Below are positions 45,867-55,250 of a stretch of DNA of 64,000 bases, piece by piece. The DNA is from Plasmopara viticola. Lineage: Eukaryota > Oomycota > Peronosporomycetes > Peronosporales > Peronosporaceae. A program made the translations under genes and the position numbers. The stretch spans positions 1 through 64,000 of the forward strand of contig MBPM02000036.1 of NCBI GenBank assembly GCA_001695595.3, given 5' to 3'. Numbering within the stretch: the first letter of the stretch is position 1; every line of letters begins with the position of its first letter. The notes under the pieces were generated by a model. It ran no database searches and was not told the origin of the DNA. It saw only the letters and a program-made list of their open reading frames with translations.

Positions 45867-46821
45867 GGTCTTATCGAGGAGTAGACAATCAAGCAAAGTT
45901 GATTTCAAAGTCTCGAAGCAAGTTGCGTTGTGATGAATATCTATGCCGTGTCTCCTCTTCGAGCGGTAAATCCTGTCATTTTCTTGGATTTTTACCAGCA
46001 TCCAAATTCCATCGCGAATTTGATGGCACCTCAGTAGCTGGAAATTACACTTTCTTGTCATTTGTGATGTGTTTGTATCTGACGGAGTACGTTCATCAAA
46101 GCCACTATGTAAAACCAAAATTTAATGATCAATGAGCAAAACAATGGAATTTTTGCGTCCTACCATATAAGTTGCGGTCCTGACCAGTAGCTATCCATCT
46201 AAATATGATTGATTCTGGAAATTGAGCTTATAACCATACTTTACTTTCAAAAACACTATGACGGGTGATGCCGTTGTCTTACTCAGTGCCTGTACTTCGA
46301 TCTCCCTTTTCTTGATGGAAAGTTAGATTCTTTTAAGTATAGGATTCTCAAGTCCTCTACGTTTAGACTCTCAACAACTCATATCGCAGCTACAAGTGCT
46401 ACGAGATAAAGCCGTTCAGAAAGACACACCTTTATCATCACACATCCACTTTTTGCTATCAGCTTCCTTTTTGTGTCAGTAAGTCTTGAATGTCGGTCGG
46501 GACATGTCAAAAGTCATATCCTGTACTTAATTATACTGTCAGTATTCGTTGATATGTACTTCGATCATTCATTCACTTAAATTGTTTTCACCACTAAACA
46601 CCTATATAATCATGAGAAAGGGCAAAACCATAATTTTATCCCAACTGCAGTAACAACAGACTCGTAATAAGCATAGATCAACAACTACGACAAAAGACCT
46701 TCGAATTGACTAACTTTATTCATCAGAAGCAGCGTGGTGTCATATTTAGTAGAAAATGAAATCCGAGCATCGAATAATTGAGTGAGGGTACGTATTGTAA
46801 GTCGGATACGTCGACCCAGAT

Positions 46822-47070
46822 CTACCACCAGCCTCCACCCCAGCCTCCACCCCAGCCACCACCTAAGCCTCCGCCCCAGCCACCACCCCATCCGAGTCCA
46901 CCCCAAGGCCCTCCCCAGCCCCAGAATTCCTTCTTATTACCTTCTGGACCCTTACCTGCAGCAGGTGCTGCCTCTGTAGGCATAGCTGCTGACCGCAGTG
47001 CATTTTGGTCAGCAGCGGCAAAGTTTGCAACAGCAATTGCAGCAGCGACGGCGAAAGCAGTAACCTTCAT
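46822..47070 (-). CDS. Array copy 32 (82 aa, open, Val3)
   Basis: This copy is open, with a protein identical to copies 27 and 31. Its right-hand spacer (47.2-48.0 kb) shares rare variants with 32.2-33.1 kb, such as AATTCGATGGCGCC and CCTTCGGATTGAC. Confidence 0.88.
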   Translation of the reverse strand: MKVTAFAVAAAIAVANFAAADQNALRSAAMPTEAAPAAGKGPEGNKKEFWGWGGPWGGLGWGGGWGGGLGGGWGGGWGGGWW

Positions 47071-48048
47071 GGTCTTATCGAGGAGTAGACAATCAAGCAA
47101 AGTTGATTTCAAAGTCTCGAAGCAAGTTGCGTTGTGATGAATATCTATGCCGTGTCTCCTCTTCGAGCGGTAAATCCTGTCATTTTCTTGGATTTTTACC
47201 AGCATCCAAATTCATCGCGAATTCGATGGCGCCTCAGTAGCTGGAAATTACACTTTCTTGTCATTTGTGATGTGTTTGTATCTGACGGAGTACGTTCATC
47301 AAAGCCACTATGTAAAACCCAAAATTTAATGATCAATGAGCAAAACAATGGAATTTTTGCGTCCTACCATATAAAGTTGCGGTCCTGACCAGTAGCTATC
47401 CATCTAAATATGATTGATTCTGGAAATTGAGCTTATAACCATACTTTACTTTCAAAAACACTATGACGGGTGATGCCGTTGTCTTACTCAGTGCCTGTAC
47501 TTCGATCTCCTTTTTCTTGATGGAAAGTTAGATTCTTTTAAGTATAGGATTCTCAAGTCCACTGCGTTTAGACTCTCAATAACTCATATCGCAGCTACAA
47601 GTGCTGCGAGATAAAGCCGTTCAGAAAGACACACCTTTATCATCACACATCCACTTTTTGCTATCAGCTTCCTTTTTTGTGTCAGTAAGTCTTGAATGTC
47701 GGTCGGGACATGTCAAAAGTCATATCCTATACTTAATTATACTGTCAGTATTCGTTGATATGTACTTCGATCGTTCATTCACTTAAATTGTTTTCACCAC
47801 TAAACACCTATATAATCATGAGAAAGGGCAAAACCATAATTCTATCCCAACTGCAGTAACAACAGACTCGTAATAAGCATAGATCAACAACTACGACAAA
47901 AGACCTTCGGATTGACAAACTTTATTCTTCAAAACGGAAACGACAGCATCAGCAGCAGCGTGGTGTCATATTTAGTAGAAAAAGAAATCCGAGCATCGAA
48001 TAATTGAGTGAGGGTACGGTATTGTAAGTCGGATACGTCGACCCAGAT

Positions 48049-48297
48049 CTACCACCAGCCTCCACCCCAGCCTCCACCCCAGCCACCACCTAAGCCTCCG
48101 CCCCAGCCACCACCCCATCCGAGTCCACCCCAAGGCCCTCCCCAGCCCCAGAATTCCTTCTTATTACCTTCTGGACCCTTACCTGCAGCAGGTGCTGCCT
48201 CTGTAGGCATAGATGCTGACCGCAGTGCATTTTGGTCAGCAGCGGCAAAGTTTGCAACAGCAATTGCAGCAGCGACGGCGAAAGCAGTAACCTTCAT
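48049..48297 (-). CDS. Array copy 33 (82 aa, open, Ser variant)
   Basis: This copy is open, with MKVTAF and LRSASMPTE, the Ala-to-Ser change shared with copy 23. Both also share a 9-bp promoter deletion (TCTCGAAGTTGTGATG) that removes part of the region around the putative initiator, so expression may differ from that of other copies. Confidence 0.87.
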   Translation of the reverse strand: MKVTAFAVAAAIAVANFAAADQNALRSASMPTEAAPAAGKGPEGNKKEFWGWGGPWGGLGWGGGWGGGLGGGWGGGWGGGWW

Positions 48298-49254
48298 GGT
48301 CTTATCGAGGAGTAGACAATCAAGTTCAGTTGATTTCAAAGTCTCGAAGTTGTGATGAATATCTATGCCGTGTCTCCTCTTCGAGCGGTAAATCCTGTCA
48401 TTTTCTTGGATTTTTACCAGCATCCAAATTCATCGCGAATTCGATGGCGCCTCAGTAGCTGGAAATTACACTTTCTTGTCATTTGTGATGTGTTTGTATC
48501 TGACGGAGTACGTTCATCAAAGCCACTATGTAAAACCCAAATTTTAATGATCAATGAGCAAAACAATGGAATTTTTGCGTCCTACCATATAAAGTTGCGG
48601 TCCTGACCAGTAGCTATCCATCTAAATATGATTGATTCTGGAAATTGAGCTTATAACCATACTTTACTTTCAAAAAAAAAAACACTTTCACGGGTGATGC
48701 CGTTGTCTTACTCAGTGCCTGTACTTCGATCTCCCTTTTCTTGATGGAAAGTTAGATTCTTTTAAGTATAGGATTCTCAAGTCCTCTACGTTTAGACTCT
48801 CAACAACTTATATCGCAGCTACAAGTGCTACGAGATAAAGCCGTTCAGAAAGACACACCTTTATCATCACACATCCACTTTTTGCTATCAGCTTCCTTCT
48901 TTGTGTCAGTAAGTCTTGAATGTCGGTCGGGACATGTCAAAAGTCATATCCTGTACTTAATTATACTGTCAGTATTCGTTGATATGTACTTCGATCATTC
49001 ATTCACTTAAATTGTTTTCACCACTAAACACCTATATAATCATGAGAAAGGGCAAAACCATAATTTTATCCCAACTGCAGTAACAACAGACTCGTAATAA
49101 GCATAGATCAACAACTACGACAAAAGACCTTCGAATTGACTAACTTTATTCATCAGAAGCAGCGTGGTGTCATATTTAGTAGAAAATGAAATCCGAGCAT
49201 CGAATAATTGAGTGAGGGTACGATATTGTATAAGTCGGATACGTCGACCCAGAT

Positions 49255-49503
49255 CTACCACCAGCCTCCACCCCAGCCTCCACCCCAGCCACCACCTAAG
49301 CCTCCGCCCCAGCCACCACCCCATCCGAGTCCACCCCAAGGCCCTCCCCAGCCCCAGAATTCCTTTTTATTACCTTCCGGACCCTTTCCTGCAGCGGGTG
49401 CTGCCTCTGTAGGCATAGCTGCTGACTGCAGTGCATTTTGGTCAGCAGCGGCAAAGTTTGCAACGGCAATTGCAGCAGCGATGGCGAAAGCAGTAAACTT
49501 CAT
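49255..49503 (-). CDS. Array copy 34 (82 aa, open, edge copy)
   Basis: This is the last minus-strand copy and the most diverged open one: FAIAAA for FAVAAA, LQSAAM for LRSAAM, plus several silent changes. It has MKFTAF and Phe17. Edge copies of arrays usually diverge because homogenisation reaches them less often. Its upstream region (49504-49800) is also clearly diverged. Confidence 0.88.
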   Translation of the reverse strand: MKFTAFAIAAAIAVANFAAADQNALQSAAMPTEAAPAAGKGPEGNKKEFWGWGGPWGGLGWGGGWGGGLGGGWGGGWGGGWW

Positions 49504-50327
49504 GGTCTTATCGAGGAGTAGACTACCAAGCAAAGTTGATTTCAAAGTCTCGAAGCAAGTTGCGTTGTGATGAATATGTATGCCTTGTCTCCCTTCGAGC
49601 GGTAAATCCTGTTTTTCTTGGACTTTTACCAGCATCCAAATCCATCGCGAATTTGATGTCACCTCAGAAGCTGAAAAGTACACTTTCTTTCCATTTGTGA
49701 TGCGTTTGTATATAAAGAAGTACTTTCTTGGAGTCACTGTGTTTATCTCAAACTTTAATGACGAAAAGCAAAAACAGTGATATTTGTGCACCATCTCATA
49801 GGTCCGCCTCTGTCAACCTAGGCATATATATCATTTTTTTAATGCAAAATAAGGTTCTTTCAAGCATAGGACGCTCAACTCCGCATCATATATACTCTTA
49901 AAGCCTCATATCGCAACTAACAAGTGCTGTAATTTAAAGCCGTCCAGAACGACAAAGTTTAACCAGCAATCATCGACTACATGATATCAGCTTGCTTTTT
50001 GTGTCAGTGAGTCTTAAATGACGGTCGGGACATGTCAAACGTCATTTTTGTACTTGGTGATACAATCAGTGTACGTTAATATGAAGCTCGATAATTCATC
50101 GATAAAATTGTTTTCATCACTAAACACTATAGCTCAAGAAAGAAATAATCTTACAAAGCAAAAATTCTATCCCAACTGCAGTAAAAACAGACTCAACAAC
50201 TACCACAAAAGACCTACTTGACGTCCAATTTTTATTTAAAAAAATGGAAAGATAGCATTAGTAGCAGCGTGATGTCCTATTCAGATAAAAAAAAGAATAG
50301 CGAGCATCAAATAATTAAGTGAGGGTA
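49504..50327. repeat. Diverged edge unit of the array (promoter of copy 34 and old spacer)
   Basis: The first 300 bp correspond to the promoter region of copy 34. The remainder matches the array spacer loosely (for example GTCGGGACATGTCAAA and TCCCAACTGCAGTAA), with many substitutions. It ends at the point (AAGTGAGGGTA) where the 3' end of a further minus-strand copy would begin. Confidence 0.8.
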
Positions 50328-50432
50328 GCTGTTGCAAACTTTACCGCTGATGACCAGAATGCTTTGCGGTCAGCAGCTTTGCCTACAGAGGTAGCACCTG
50401 CTTCAGGCGAGGGTTCAGACCGCAACAAGAAG

Positions 50433-50675
50433 TGTTGGTTTGTTGAAAAAATCGAAGTGAATATAAATTTAGGTCCTTAGTTCTCTACTCTGTGTTACGT
50501 CTAAGCATATCCGTCTAGATCATTCTAGAAGCTTCTACAAACACCTATATTTATCTAGAATTATTAACGACTACCATTATGTTCGTAATCAATATCCGTG
50601 ACCATGACAGTAACTGTAAACATTACCGTAATAGTTGTGACGTCATCCACGCACATTCAGCGGTGTATTCCAACA
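50433..50675 (-). repeat. 3' LTR of copia element 3
   Basis: It reads TGTTGGTTTG to TATTCCAACA on the plus strand and shares blocks such as AGGTCCTTAGTTC and CATGACAGTAACTGTAAAC with 53809-54036. Confidence 0.85.
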
Positions 50676-50679
50676 CTTC

Positions 50680-53600
50680 CACTCACCGCTAATGTCGATT
50701 TTGGTTTGATTCTTGCTTCTTGATGCCTGTCTTTTCGTGTAGAAACTTGAGCGTCTTAGTCCTGAGAGCCTTAATAAGCATGTTCGCGAGCTGATGCTTT
50801 GTGTCGACGTAATCGATTTGGATCGTTCTGTATTCAACGTTTTCTCGCTTGTAGTGATGCTTGATGTCGACATGCTTACTTCTGGCAGAAAATCTTGCAT
50901 TCTTGGCCAGTTCTATTGCCCCTTGGCTGTCCTCTCAGACTTGCGTTACATGATTTTGGTTTTTTTTCGTCACCTTCAACATCGCGCGCGTCCACAAAAC
51001 TTCCTGGGTGCACAGGCTTAGTGCCATATACTCGGCTTCTGCTGAATTCAGTGCCACCGTTATTTGAAATTTCGACTTGAACACCAACGGTTCATTACCG
51101 ATTTTAACAATCACGCCAGATACAGATCGCCTGTCGTCGATGTTGCTTCCCCAGTCTGCGTCCGCGAATGCTTCATCCATAATGTTGCTGGTCCCTCCTT
51201 CATATACAATTCCATGCAGGCGCGCTGACTTCAAGTATATTAGCGCATGAATCGCGGCCCGCCAATGCTGTATTCCAGGATTCTCGAGAGATCTTGATAG
51301 CTGCGAAACTACGTAACGAAGCAATGTCCGGTCTCGTTCATGTTGTTATGCGCATGAGACAGCCGATGGAAAGCGATATGGCTTTGATGCATTTCAGTAG
51401 CCTCTGCATCTATTCCTGGCGATTGCCCTTTGAAAGCTTGAATTTGGAGGCACACGAGTTATTGGTCGACTTCGCATTCTGCTGACAAAATTGTTGCGTG
51501 ACATCGTCAGTGAAACGCGATTGCTTGATTATAAACGTTCCGGCTTTCTTGTCGTGATCAATCCCCATTTCTAAGATAAACTTCGCGTCACTGAGCTCCT
51601 TCATTTTAAAAGCACTCTTGAGGGCATCTTTGACTTCACGTAATTCCGCGCGGGTCTTGGCAGCAATTATCATATCGTCTACATAGGTAAACGTAGATGT
51701 GCCCGCTCTTAGCGAGCTTTACATACACGCACTGATCCGCACCACAACTCTTGAAACGATTTGAAACGAAGACACCATGAATCGCTCTATTCCAGGCGCT
51801 AGCTGCTTGTCTTGACCCGTAGATAGCCTTATTCAGCAAACAAACATGTTCTCCAGTAGTCTTAATCTTAATTCCAGATGGTATCTCCATAAAGACTTGG
51901 TCGCTCAGCTCACTATTCAGAAACGCAGTGTCTGCATCCAGCTGTTCCATTTCATATTCGTCTGCGACGCAAACATCCAAGACAATCCGAACTGATTTCA
52001 CGTTCGCTCCGGGGGAGTGCGTTTCAAAGAAATTCACACCGTTTTATTGTCTAAAATCCTTTGCGACAAGCCGTGCCTTGTAGCGAATGACTCGGCCGTT
52101 CTCATCACGATTCCTAGCGAAACCCCATCGACATCCAAACGGACGAGCAGCTCCACGCGGTACAGTAGACCAAGTGCCGTTCTGTTCATGTGTTAAAAGC
52201 TCAGTCTTCATTGCTTCTCGCCATGCCATTGCTTCATCACTTCCAACTGCTTCAGCGTATGTGTTAGGAATGTCAGTATCATCGTCGATTTTTGCCGAAT
52301 ACGCCAACACTGCTTCGGCAAGTAATCCATCTTTGACGATTCTTGGGCGCTTCGGGGACGGTGATATTCCCTTTCTTCCGATTTTCTTTCATTCTCCAGC
52401 TCCGAGCCGTCTTCCAGTAATAAAGTTGGCTCACAAGAACGCCTTGACCGCTCTTTGCCCCGACGAAATACCAAACGGTTCTCCTCCATTATTCGCGGGG
52501 GGTGATATTCTGTCAGCTCTTGCCCAGTTGCTATCCGATCTTCGAGTGTTATTGTGTACCCCATGCGCGCGTGCCACAACTCCCACTGATTGTCAACACC
52601 GGCATACTCCACAAAGCGCGCTTCTTCAAACTTGCAAACAAGGACGAAAGCTTTGCCAATCATTTTGCCCAGAGCTAAAGCCTTATTCTTGCCCCAGATA
52701 ACACATGAAATCGTGCTGAAACTCCACACGTAGACCACGTTCTACAAGGTTCCCAACCGATAGCAGCCGTCTATCGAGTCCTGTTACGTACATAATATCT
52801 AGCGTTCGGATGTGCTTACCGTCCATCCCAGCCAGCTTAACAATTCCTTTACCAAGAACACGCAATTTGTTGCCGTTTGCTATGGTCACATTGATGCCCA
52901 AGATCGTATCATCAGAACCAAATAGGTCTTCACGGTATGGTGTCATATGCGATGTCGCACCGCTATCGATCAGCCATTCATCAAACCGATTTTTACCAAT
53001 AGCGAATACAGCGTCTTCATCAATGCCGTTGCTTTCGCCTGGGCAATTTCGCTTCATGTGTCCAAATCGATTACACTTAAAGCACTTTTCCTTGAAGCCA
53101 TCTTAAGTCTTTTTTGGACCGTAATCTTTTCGCCCAGGACCAGGATTGCTCTTAGGCCTCCCACCGCTTTCGTAAACAGGAAACGCTTTCTCCGTCGTCT
53201 CCTTCTGTTGCAACCGCTCATGCTCCTTCAACAGCTTCTCCTTGATCTCGATTAGCGTGATGTCCTTGGCGTTTTCCACAATCAACACGATCGGCTCATA
53301 ATCTATCGGGAGGCAGCTCAACAGTACCACTAATTGTCGTGATTCGTCAACAGGCTCTTTAAGGGACTGAAGTCCAACAACAAGTTCGTCAAACGCATCC
53401 AGATGCTTGAACATAGTCAAGCCACTCTCCATCTTGAACTCATGCAGGCGGCGCGTCATCTCGACACGATTGTAAAGCGTGGTACGATTGTAGAGCTCTC
53501 GTAGAATGCTCCAAGCATGCATAACTGTCGATGCAGAATGAATCTTGGTCTGATGCTGTAGCTCGAGACCCTGGGCGATGGTCCCCCGTGTCTTGGCGTC

Positions 53601-53753
53601 GTTGAACAGCCAAGTTTCCGTCATCTCCTCTTCCCTCTTGACGATTCGAACGGGCGCCAACAACCCCTTTCGTGCCAGCGTCATGCGCATGTTAAACTCC
53701 CAATAGAAGTAGTTTTCACTGCCTAAGAGAACTTCGATTTGCTTGGACGTCAT
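50680..53753 (-). pseudogene. Gag-Pol remnant of copia element 3
   Basis: The Gag start MTSKQIEVLLGSENYFYW is at 53753 and runs for 216 codons to an in-frame TAA at 53103-53105. The same frame then continues with a CX2CX4HX4C zinc knuckle (CFKCNRFGHMKRNC) and a protease (DSGATSHM). A pre-integrase fragment (ELWHARMGY) is followed at once by the linker before reverse transcriptase, so about 300 residues of integrase are absent near 52.56 kb. Reverse transcriptase and RNase H lie in several frames between 52310 and 50690, with YVDD near 51675. It cannot be autonomous. Confidence 0.88.
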
Positions 53754-53808
53754 AGTTGTTAGAGTGAAGCGTGCTGGGTAGATTTTTTGGTGCGGCTGTT
53801 AATCCGTT

Positions 53809-54036
53809 CGTTGGTTGGTAAAAACCGGAGTGAATATTTATAGGTCCTTAGTTCGCTACCCTGTGCTACATCTAAAGCTATCAGTCTAGATCTTTCTAGA
53901 AACTTATATATTTATTTAGCCCAAATAACGACTGCCATAATGTCCGTAATAAATATCCGTAATCATGACAGTAACTGTAAACATTACTGTAAACGTTGTG
54001 ACGACATCCACGCACATTGAGCGGTATATCCAAACA
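53809..54036 (-). repeat. 5' LTR of copia element 3
   Basis: It is the direct-repeat partner of 50433-50675, with many substitutions and short indels between the two, which indicates an old insertion. On the plus strand it begins CGTTGGTTGG and ends ATATCCAAACA. Confidence 0.82.
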
Positions 54037-54113
54037 AGAAAGGTTTCTGGGGCTGGGGAGGGCCTTTCGGTGGACTTGGCTGGGGTGGTGGTTGGGGTGG
54101 AGGCTGGTGGTAG

Positions 54114-55081
54114 ATCTGGGCAGAAGCATCCGACTTACAATATCGTACCCTCGCTTAATTATTTGATGCTCGCTATTCGTGTTTTGCTAAATATGACATC
54201 ACGCTGCTCCTAATGCTGTCTCCCCTTTTTGAAAAAAAATTGGACTTTGCAAGAGTCTTTCGTAATAGTTGTTGATCTATGTTTATTACATGTTTGTTAT
54301 TAATGTAGTTAGGTAGAATTATTGCTCTGCAAGAATATTTCTATTTTGAGCTATAGCGTTTTGTGTTGAAAACAATATTTACGAATAAATTACCGAACTT
54401 CATTCCAGCGTATTTTGATCGTATCACTAAGTACAAAAAGTGATGTTTGACATGTTCGGACCGGCATTTGAGGCTCACTAACACAAAAAAAAGCGAGCCA
54501 ATAGCGTAAAGTCGATGTATGCTGGTTAGACTTTGTCTTCATGGACGGCTTTATTTCACAGCAATTATTAGCTGCGATATATGTCTAAGAATATATATGG
54601 AGTGGACTTGAGCGTTTTATGCTTGAAAGAATCTTATTTTTGCATTAAGAAAATAATGTCAAAGCCGAGTTTGACGATGGCCTCACCCGTTATGACATAT
54701 ACGTGTATTTTTCAGCCTTTCAAGCTCAATCTCTTAAAACGAATATTTTTAGATGGAGAACTCCTCGTCAAGAGACCACAACTTTATATTAGATGACGCT
54801 CAAATTCCGTTGTTTTTGTTTTGTAAGCATTGAAGATTGAGACAAACACAAACACTCCAAGGAAGCAATTCTTACGATACAAGCACACCGAAAATGAAAA
54901 GAAAGTGTAACTTTCAGCTACTAAGGTGACATCAATTTCGCGGTGGATTTGGATGCGGTGGAAAATCCAAGAAAATGATAGGATTGACCACTTAAAAAGA
55001 AGACACGGCATACTTATTTATCATAACGCCAGTTGCATTGAGACTTCGAAATCAATCTTGCTTGAGTATTAACTCTTCGAT
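54114..55081 (+). repeat. Inverted, diverged array spacer and promoter region between relics A and B
   Basis: Read on the plus strand this is the array unit in inverted orientation. After relic A come the downstream block (ACTTACAATATCGTACCCTC) and a spacer resembling the reverse complement of GTCGGGACATGTCAAAAGTC. From about 54.79 kb it resembles the array promoter region (GAAGACACGGCATACTTATT). It is no closer than a distant paralogue of the array units. Confidence 0.8.
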
Positions 55082-55250
55082 ATGGTTATTAAGCTTAGTG
55101 CTTTAGGCGTCGCTGCTGCAATTGCGCTTGAAAATTTTGCTGTCGCGGACTAGAATGCTTTTTTGTCAGCGGCTATGCCAACAGAGGCAGCATCTGCTGC
55201 AGGGAAGGGTCCCATAAAAAAAAAACTTCTTCTCACGAGGAAGTGGGAGT
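55082..55250 (+). pseudogene. Inverted relic B of the array gene
   Basis: It starts MVIKLSALGVAAAIALENFA, a degenerate signal peptide, and meets an in-frame TAG at the Asp-Gln position. The linker then reads NAFLSAAMPTEAASAAGKGP, clearly homologous, and decays in a run of A before the Gly/Trp tail, which is absent. With relic A it forms a head-to-tail pair on the plus strand. Confidence 0.85.

Larger units (their letters stand above)
1..49800 (-). repeat. Tandem array of about 1.2-kb units, each with one secreted Gly/Trp-rich protein gene
   Basis: Thirty-four gene copies occur in the same orientation. Stop codons lie at 605, 1813, 3100, 4293, 5512, 6709 and so on to 49255, with spacings of about 1.14-1.29 kb except where a copia element intervenes. 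Each unit reads, on the plus strand: spacer, gene (minus), promoter region, spacer. The spacer block beginning ACGGGTGATGCCGTTGTC is nearly invariant from unit to unit, so whole units rather than genes alone are being homogenised. The left edge of the window falls inside a unit, so the array continues outside. To the right it decays after copy 34. Arrays of secreted stage-specific genes under concerted evolution are known in Phytophthora; I cannot tell whether this is one of them. Confidence 0.97.
50433..54036 (-). mobile_element. Ty1/copia retrotransposon 3, old and integrase-deleted
   Basis: The element is about 3.6 kb on the minus strand and belongs to a different copia family from elements 1 and 2. 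Direct repeats at both ends are its LTRs (about 243 and 228 bp, clearly diverged). It is inserted in the coding region of relic A, with AGAAG before and AGAAA after as the probable 5-bp duplication. Gag, protease, reverse transcriptase and RNase H are recognisable, but the integrase core is missing. Confidence 0.9.
50328..54113 (+). pseudogene. Inverted relic A of the array gene, split by copia element 3
   Basis: The relic is on the plus strand, opposite to the array. Positions 50328-50432 encode AVANFTADDQNALRSAALPT and on to RNKK, matching residues from about 13 to 47. Positions 54037-54113 encode the tail from the same lysines, KGFWGWGGPFGGLGWGGG, ending GGWW and TAG. The first dozen codons and the promoter are missing. 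The two halves are separated only by copia element 3. The sequence differs at many positions from all 34 array copies. Confidence 0.9.

Noticed and set aside
1..49800. Regular repeats considered as a CRISPR array or satellite DNA
   Set aside because: Units are 1.2 kb with a coding gene in each, far from the 25-40 bp repeats and unique spacers of CRISPR, and not a simple satellite.
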